Shown piece by piece: positions 59,226 through 64,000 of a stretch of 64,000 nt of DNA. The notes under the pieces were generated by a model. That model worked only from the letters and a program-made list of their open reading frames with translations. It did not search any database and had not been told where the DNA came from. This stretch comes from CAYTXJ01 sp965613025. GTDB taxonomy: Bacteria; Desulfobacterota; DSM-4660; Desulfatiglandales; JALVMZ01. Each line of letters starts with the position of its first letter. Position 1 is the stretch's first letter. The DNA is taken from the NCBI GenBank assembly GCA_965613025.1, contig CBFDUE010000004.1:1-64000 (forward strand), written 5' to 3'. Position numbers and translations under genes: made by a program.

Positions 59226-60365
59226 GTGAAAAGGGATGTATCTAAGCATATTCTAATTATCACGGGAGAGCCATCTGGAGATCTACACGGCGCCAATCTG
59301 ATAAGGGAAATAAAGAGGTTGAGACCTGATATAGGAATCCATGCAATCGGTGGAGATCGGATAAGGGCACAGGGTGTGGAGCTTTTAAAGAGCTGTGACA
59401 ATATGGCTGTAGTGGGATTTTGGGAGATATTTAAGAGTATAAAGGAGATATATGATGCATATAGAAAGGTCATAGATTTTATTAAAGAGAGGAGGCCTGA
59501 ACTCATAATACTGATAGATTATCCAGGGTTTAATCTGAGGATAGCTAAGATTGCAAAGAGATATGGCATAAAGGTGTTATATTATATACTTCCTCAGATG
59601 TGGGCATGGAGAGAGGGGAGGATTAGAAAGGTTAAAAGATGGGTTGACAAGGCAGCAGTTATTCTTCCCTTTGAAGAGGAGTTTTACAAGGAAAAAGGGA
59701 TAGATGTGGAATATGTGGGTCATCCAATTATGGATAACATATATGAAGATGATGAAATTGATGCTATAATTGAAAGAGAGGATGCATATCCAATTATCGG
59801 AATTGTGCCAGGGAGCAGAGAAGATGAGATCAAAAGACATCTTAAACCCATGCTATTGGCGTTGGAGGGGTTAAAGGAAGTATATCCTAAAATCATGGGT
59901 TTGGTTTCAGTTGCACCTGATGTGGACTATGAACTGATTGAAGAAGGCACTAAGGGTATGGATGTGCCATTAAAACTATCAAAGATGCCACTTCTTTCCT
60001 TGCTCAAGATATGCGATTTTGCATTTGTAAGTTCAGGAACTGCCACTTTGGAGGCTGCTATATCAGAGATCCCTTTTGTTTTGGTCTACAAGATATTCCC
60101 TCTTACATATCTTATGGCTAAATTGGCAGTGAGGATTTCCAATATAGGCCTTGTAAATCTCATATCAGGAAGAAGGATTGTCCCCGAGCTGATTCAACAT
60201 AAATTTACCCCATCAAATCTTATATACTGGACACAGAGAATTCTTGAAGATATAGAGCTTCGAAATGATATGATAATGGGACTCAGGATGGTGAAGAGCC
60301 ACTTGGGCAAAAAAGGGGCATCCTTTCGCACAGCAAATATTGCAATCAATCTCTTGGAGGGATAG
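59226..60365 (+). CDS. lpxB: Lipid-A-disaccharide synthase LpxB
   Basis: A 379-residue GT19 enzyme with ILIITGEPSGDLHGANLI, YYILPQMWAWREGRIRKV and the late SGTATLEAAISEIPFVLVYK. It joins lipid X and UDP-2,3-diacylglucosamine. Start GTG 59226 lies one base after the oxidoreductase stop. It closes the lipid A block. Confidence 0.95.
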   Translation: MKRDVSKHILIITGEPSGDLHGANLIREIKRLRPDIGIHAIGGDRIRAQGVELLKSCDNMAVVGFWEIFKSIKEIYDAYRKVIDFIKERRPELIILIDYPGFNLRIAKIAKRYGIKVLYYILPQMWAWREGRIRKVKRWVDKAAVILPFEEEFYKEKGIDVEYVGHPIMDNIYEDDEIDAIIEREDAYPIIGIVPGSREDEIKRHLKPMLLALEGLKEVYPKIMGLVSVAPDVDYELIEEGTKGMDVPLKLSKMPLLSLLKICDFAFVSSGTATLEAAISEIPFVLVYKIFPLTYLMAKLAVRISNIGLVNLISGRRIVPELIQHKFTPSNLIYWTQRILEDIELRNDMIMGLRMVKSHLGKKGASFRTANIAINLLEG

Positions 60366-60370
60366 TCTTA

Positions 60371-61732
60371 ATGGCTGTCACGGTGCTTATAGTGGATGAC
60401 GAAGAGAGTATCTTACAGTCACTTTCAGGTGTCTTAGAGGATGAGGGCTTTGAGGTGATAGTTTCAAAGGACGGCCCAGATGCCCTTCGCAAGGTAGAAG
60501 AGCAGATGCCCGATGTGGTCTTACTGGATATATGGATGCCAGGAATGGATGGAATTGAGACCCTTAGTCATATAATGAAACTAAATCCCCATCCTCAGGT
60601 AATAATGATGTCAGGCCATGGCACCATTGAAAGCGCTGTAAAGGCAACAAAATTGGGTGCCTATGACTTTATAGAAAAGCCTCTGTCCTTAGAGAAGGTG
60701 ATACTTACAATAAACAATGCCCTTAATCAATCAAGATTAGAGCAGGAAATTAGCCTTTTAAAGCAGAAGACAAGGGATAGATATCAGATAACGGGAGATA
60801 GCCCCGCAATAAGACTCTTAAAGGAACAGATAAGAATAGTTGCCCCAACCGATGCATGGGTGCTTATTAAGGGTGAAAATGGGACAGGTAAGGAATTGGT
60901 AGCCCATACTATTCACAGGCTTAGCAAAAGGAGCCATAAGCCAATGGTTGAGGTAAACTGTGCGGCCATTCCAGAGGAGCTCATTGAAAGTGAACTCTTT
61001 GGACATGAAAAGGGAGCATTTACTGGGGCTACTGTCATGAAAAAGGGAAAATTTGATCAGGCCCACTTAGGAACCCTCTTTTTAGACGAGATAGGTGATA
61101 TGAGTCTAAAGGCCCAGTCCAAGACACTCAGGATACTGCAGGAGCAGAAGTTTGAAAGGGTGGGTGGCACAAAGACCATACATGTGGATGTAAGGGTTAT
61201 AGCTGCAACAAACAAAGACCTGGAAGAAGAGATAAAGAAAGGAAATTTTAGAGAAGATCTCTATTTCAGACTGAATGTTATTCCCATCAGGGTTCCCCCT
61301 CTAAGAGAGAGGGTGGAAGATATTCCAGCCCTTATTGATGATTTTATGAAAGAATTTCAACAGAACACCAATTTGGAGCCAAAAGAATTTTCAGATGACT
61401 CCATTGAACTACTTCAAAGATATCACTGGCCTGGAAATGTAAGGGAATTAAAAAACTTAGTTGAAAGATTGCTCATTATGTGCCCAAAAAGTGTAATAAA
61501 GGCTGAGGATATTCCTCCACCCTATAATATGAAAGGGAAGGCCGACGATGTCTTAGAGAATCTTTTTCAGATAGAATCCTATAGAGAGGCAAAGATGCGC
61601 TTTGAGATCTCTTTTCTGCGTAGCAAACTCAGACAGTTTAAAGGCAATATCTCACACACTGCAAGGGCAATTGGTATGGAAAGAAGTCATCTCCATAAAA
61701 AGATCAAGGAGTATGGGCTGGATAGGTCTTAA
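60371..61732 (+). CDS. NtrC-type sigma-54-dependent response regulator
   Basis: A 453-residue regulator. The receiver (1-120) has LIVDDEES, acceptor Asp in VVLLDIWMPGMDG and Lys in FIEKPL. The AAA+ domain has Walker A GENGTGKE, the sigma-54 contact loop GAFTGA and Walker B TLFLDEIGDM. A Fis-type helix-turn-helix ends the protein (GNISHTARAIGMERSHLHKK). It activates sigma-54 promoters. No cognate kinase is adjacent. It follows lpxB by 5 bp and so may be co-transcribed with the envelope genes. Confidence 0.94.
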   Translation: MAVTVLIVDDEESILQSLSGVLEDEGFEVIVSKDGPDALRKVEEQMPDVVLLDIWMPGMDGIETLSHIMKLNPHPQVIMMSGHGTIESAVKATKLGAYDFIEKPLSLEKVILTINNALNQSRLEQEISLLKQKTRDRYQITGDSPAIRLLKEQIRIVAPTDAWVLIKGENGTGKELVAHTIHRLSKRSHKPMVEVNCAAIPEELIESELFGHEKGAFTGATVMKKGKFDQAHLGTLFLDEIGDMSLKAQSKTLRILQEQKFERVGGTKTIHVDVRVIAATNKDLEEEIKKGNFREDLYFRLNVIPIRVPPLRERVEDIPALIDDFMKEFQQNTNLEPKEFSDDSIELLQRYHWPGNVRELKNLVERLLIMCPKSVIKAEDIPPPYNMKGKADDVLENLFQIESYREAKMRFEISFLRSKLRQFKGNISHTARAIGMERSHLHKKIKEYGLDRS

Positions 61733-62298
61733 TCTTTTTTAATAAATTCCCTTAATCTTTTCCAGAGCTCTCTCTTTCCTTCACCTGTCTTTGCAGAGAA
61801 AAATACAGAGATATCCTTAAATTCCTCTTTAAGCCTCTGCCTTTTAAGGGAAAGCTCTGATCTGGATATCTTATCTATCTTGGTAAATACAATCAGATAC
61901 CTCTTTTTTAAAAAGTTTAAGAAGTCTATCAGTTGCTCCTCTTCCTTTTCTATTCCCCTTCTGATATCCACAATCACTATAACTGCCTTTAGATTTTTTC
62001 TTTCCCGTAGATACGATTCAACCATCCCTTTCCAGCCCATCTTCATCTTTAAAGGAACTTCTGCATAGCCATACCCTGGAAGATCCACAAAGCATATCTT
62101 TCCATCTACAAGATAAAAATTGAGTGAGCGCGTCTTTCCAGGCCTTGAACTTACCTTTGCAATCACTCTTCTGTTTAAAAGACGGTTAATTAGTGAGGAC
62201 TTTCCCACATTGGATCTTCCTGCAAATGCAAACTCTGGATATAGGGGAGGCGGATACTGCTTGGGAGTATAGGCACTTTTAAGAAATCGGCAATCCAT
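61729..62298 (-). CDS. engB: Ribosome biogenesis GTP-binding protein EngB/YsxC
   Basis: A 189-residue TrmE-Era-type GTPase with G1 GRSNVGKSSL, G3 DLPGYGYAEV and G4 FTKIDK. It acts in assembly of the large ribosomal subunit. It converges with the sigma-54 regulator with a 4-bp overlap of the stop codons and starts directly after the aminotransferase stop. Confidence 0.93.
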   Translation of the reverse strand: MDCRFLKSAYTPKQYPPPLYPEFAFAGRSNVGKSSLINRLLNRRVIAKVSSRPGKTRSLNFYLVDGKICFVDLPGYGYAEVPLKMKMGWKGMVESYLRERKNLKAVIVIVDIRRGIEKEEEQLIDFLNFLKKRYLIVFTKIDKISRSELSLKRQRLKEEFKDISVFFSAKTGEGKRELWKRLREFIKKD

Positions 62299-63450
62299 CT
62301 ACTGTTTAAGGGAGTTAATATATCCCTTTAATCTTCTTAGGCCTTCCCGGATATTTTCTAAGGAATTGGCATAGGAAAATCTTAAAAATCCCTCTGCATT
62401 TTTGCCAAATTGAATTCCTGGGCTTACTCCCACATGGGCCTTCTCTAATATATCAAATGCAAGGGAAAGGGAATCTTCTGATAGCTCTCTTGCATTTACA
62501 AACACATAAAATGCTCCAACAGGCTCAACAGGGATCCTAAAACCCATCTCCTTTAAACCTCTTATCATGTATCTTCTTCTTTCATCAAATACATTGCGCA
62601 TATGTTCCATATCTTCAATTGCCTCATCAAATGCCCTTATGGCACCCCACTGTGATATGCTGGGTGCAGAGATAATGAGGTTTTGCTGTATCTTCTGAAT
62701 CGGACGAACCAGTTCTTTTGGGCATATGATATATCCCAATCTCCATCCTGTCATGGCAAAGGCCTTTGAAAACCCATTCAATACAATGGCCCTGTCAGTA
62801 AATTCAAGTATAGAACGTTCCTTACCTTCATAGACTAATCCGTGATATATCTCATCAGATATAATTAAGGGGCCAAGATTGGCAATCTCAGCCATTCTCT
62901 CATCTGAGAGCAGGGTGCCAGTGGGATTAGATGGGGAATTTATTAATATCCCTTTTACCTTTGGGTTGATCTTAGATCTTATGGTGTCAGGATCCATCTG
63001 AAAGCCATCATCTTCATGGACATTTATAAATACAGGCTCGGCCCCAAGAAATCTTACAAAATTGGGATAGCATGGATAGTGGGGATCGGTCATTATGAGT
63101 TGATCTCCAGGATCTAATAGGGCTGAAAAGACCATAAATAGGCCAGGAGATGTACCCGGAGTTACTATTATCTGATCTGGTGATATATCCACTCCATATC
63201 TCTTATTATAATATCTACATATACATTCCCTGAGTTCCCATATCCCCTGACTATGGGTATAGTGGGTAAGGCCCCTTCCCATAGCATCCATTGCCCCCCT
63301 GCATATACATTGAGGGGTAGGAAAATCAGGCTCTCCTATCTCCAGATGCACTATCCTATGCCCCTCCCTTTCCAATTCATTTGCCCTCTCCAATATATCC
63401 ATAACCAGAAAGGGGGGGATCTCTTCTGCTCTCTTAGATAGTGTAAACAT
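62299..63450 (-). CDS. Class I/II pyridoxal-phosphate aminotransferase
   Basis: A 383-residue fold-type I aminotransferase. The PLP lysine lies in LNGFSKAFAMTGWRLGYI, with INSPSNPTG, ISDEIYHGLVYEGK and the C-terminal GFLRFSYANS. Similar to aspartate or aromatic aminotransferases of the AspB/PatA type; the substrate is not certain. Its place next to hisG could mean histidinol-phosphate use, but the sequence does not prove that. Start ATG 63450. Confidence 0.87.
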   Translation of the reverse strand: MFTLSKRAEEIPPFLVMDILERANELEREGHRIVHLEIGEPDFPTPQCICRGAMDAMGRGLTHYTHSQGIWELRECICRYYNKRYGVDISPDQIIVTPGTSPGLFMVFSALLDPGDQLIMTDPHYPCYPNFVRFLGAEPVFINVHEDDGFQMDPDTIRSKINPKVKGILINSPSNPTGTLLSDERMAEIANLGPLIISDEIYHGLVYEGKERSILEFTDRAIVLNGFSKAFAMTGWRLGYIICPKELVRPIQKIQQNLIISAPSISQWGAIRAFDEAIEDMEHMRNVFDERRRYMIRGLKEMGFRIPVEPVGAFYVFVNARELSEDSLSLAFDILEKAHVGVSPGIQFGKNAEGFLRFSYANSLENIREGLRRLKGYINSLKQ

Positions 63451-63460
63451 CAATATGATC

Positions 63461-64000
63461 CTAAATCACCTTATTTAAAGAATATTCAATTATTCCTTCT
63501 GCTCCTGCCTTTATAAGCCCGGGAATAAGATCCCTTACTATTCTGGATTCCACAACTGTCTCCACTGCATACCACTCTTGATTGTAAAGGGGGGATATGG
63601 TGGGTGCATTAAGGCTGGGCAGCAGTTCAATCACTTCATTTAATCTCTCTTTTGGAACATTCATCTTCAGCCCCACCATGTTTTGTGCCCTTAAGGCACC
63701 CTTTAAAAGAAGCACTATCTGTTCCATCTTTTCCCTTTTCCAAGGGTCCTCATAGGCCTTTTTATTGGCGATAAATTGGGGATTGGATTGCATGAATTCA
63801 TATATGATCTTTAGTCCATGTGCCTTAAGGGTGCTACCAGTTTCTGTTACCTCCACAATGGCATCTGCAAGGCCAGAGACCACCTTTGCCTCAGTTGCAC
63901 CCCATGAGAATTCCACATCCACATCAATGTCTCTCTCCTTGAAATATCTACGGGTAAAATTTACAAGCTCTGTGGCTATCTTTTTCCCCTGAAGATCTTT
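63461..64000 (-). CDS. hisG: ATP phosphoribosyltransferase HisG, C-terminal part (runs off right edge)
   Basis: The frame is open to the window end. It reads DLQGKKIATELVNFTRRYF near the edge, then EFSWGATEAKVVSGLADAIV and EVTETGSTLKAHGLKII. The C-terminal stretch MVGLKMNVPKERLNEVIELL is the regulatory ACT-like domain of long-form HisG. First step of histidine synthesis, feedback-inhibited by histidine. The N-terminal half is outside the window. Confidence 0.93.
   Translation of the reverse strand, partial: KDLQGKKIATELVNFTRRYFKERDIDVDVEFSWGATEAKVVSGLADAIVEVTETGSTLKAHGLKIIYEFMQSNPQFIANKKAYEDPWKREKMEQIVLLLKGALRAQNMVGLKMNVPKERLNEVIELLPSLNAPTISPLYNQEWYAVETVVESRIVRDLIPGLIKAGAEGIIEYSLNKVI

Noticed and set aside
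62299..63450. Assigning the aminotransferase as HisC because of neighbouring hisG
   Set aside because: Motifs fit general AspB/PatA-like aminotransferases and adjacency alone does not show histidinol-phosphate use.
1..64000. CRISPR arrays, tRNA or rRNA genes
   Set aside because: No regularly spaced direct repeats were seen, and none of the few intergenic gaps shows a tRNA cloverleaf or rRNA sequence.

Overview
The window is an AT-rich (roughly 40% G+C by eye) bacterial chromosome segment with dense, mostly operonic genes and very heavy use of AGA/AGG arginine and ATA isoleucine codons. The organism is diderm: it carries a complete LpxD-FabZ-LpxA-LpxI-LpxB lipid A block, BamA, BamD, Skp and LolCD. 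LpxI (the DUF1009 UDP-diacylglucosamine hydrolase), a DUF6178 protein, DUF3842, CooT, MglA-like GTPase, GspE-type ATPases and multihaem cytochromes together point to a Desulfobacterota (deltaproteobacterial) or neighbouring Nitrospirota-like anaerobe. This assignment is inference from gene content, not from a marker tree.

Left part (1-5400): a decayed IS200/IS605 transposase with its end hairpin; a NapC/NrfH-type tetrahaem quinol dehydrogenase followed by an octahaem hydroxylamine-oxidoreductase-like cytochrome whose C-terminal part has been cut out and thrown out of frame; an MFS transporter; a DUF2889 protein; thioredoxin and thioredoxin reductase. Next (5400-15200) come bamD, then on the minus strand alaS-recA-thpR-cinA-pgpA-larC, a fragment of an ABC exporter, and a protein made of four tandem PilZ domains.

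Middle (15200-33050): mnmG-purA on the minus strand, with a purA promoter and a perfect 30-bp palindrome just upstream; a nucleoside phosphorylase, a degenerate DNA-ligase-like protein with a BRCT domain, acylphosphatase and a lipoprotein on the plus strand; recN and an unusual minus-strand operon with an MglA-like GTPase, two GspE/PilB-type ATPases and a REC-PAS protein; then rlmD-dusB and an IspH-UbiA fusion.

Signalling island (33050-42390): a glycosyltransferase gene is followed by a hybrid histidine kinase with a periplasmic binding protein, a second histidine kinase, a REC-HDOD protein with Asn at the phosphorylation site and a REC-HD-GYP-like protein that has lost its metal ligands. This block of about 8 kb is bracketed by two direct copies of a ~280-bp sequence, which is the overlapping tail-to-tail junction of the glycosyltransferase and a metallo-hydrolase gene. 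The second glycosyltransferase tail is decayed. The island therefore looks inserted, and this is the strongest structural finding.

Right part (42340-64000): a minus-strand operon (DUF1992, DUF3842, CooT, metallo-hydrolase), a repeat-rich 369-bp intergenic region, groES-groEL, two poorly known proteins, lysS-lolC-lolD-bamA-skp-lpxD-fabZ-lpxA-lpxI-oxidoreductase-lpxB plus an NtrC-type sigma-54 activator as one long envelope-biogenesis run, and finally engB, an aminotransferase and the C-terminal part of hisG, which runs off the right edge. Short palindromic repeats recur in the window, two of them in the same arrangement just upstream of the bamD and DUF1992 start codons. No tRNA, rRNA or CRISPR array was seen.
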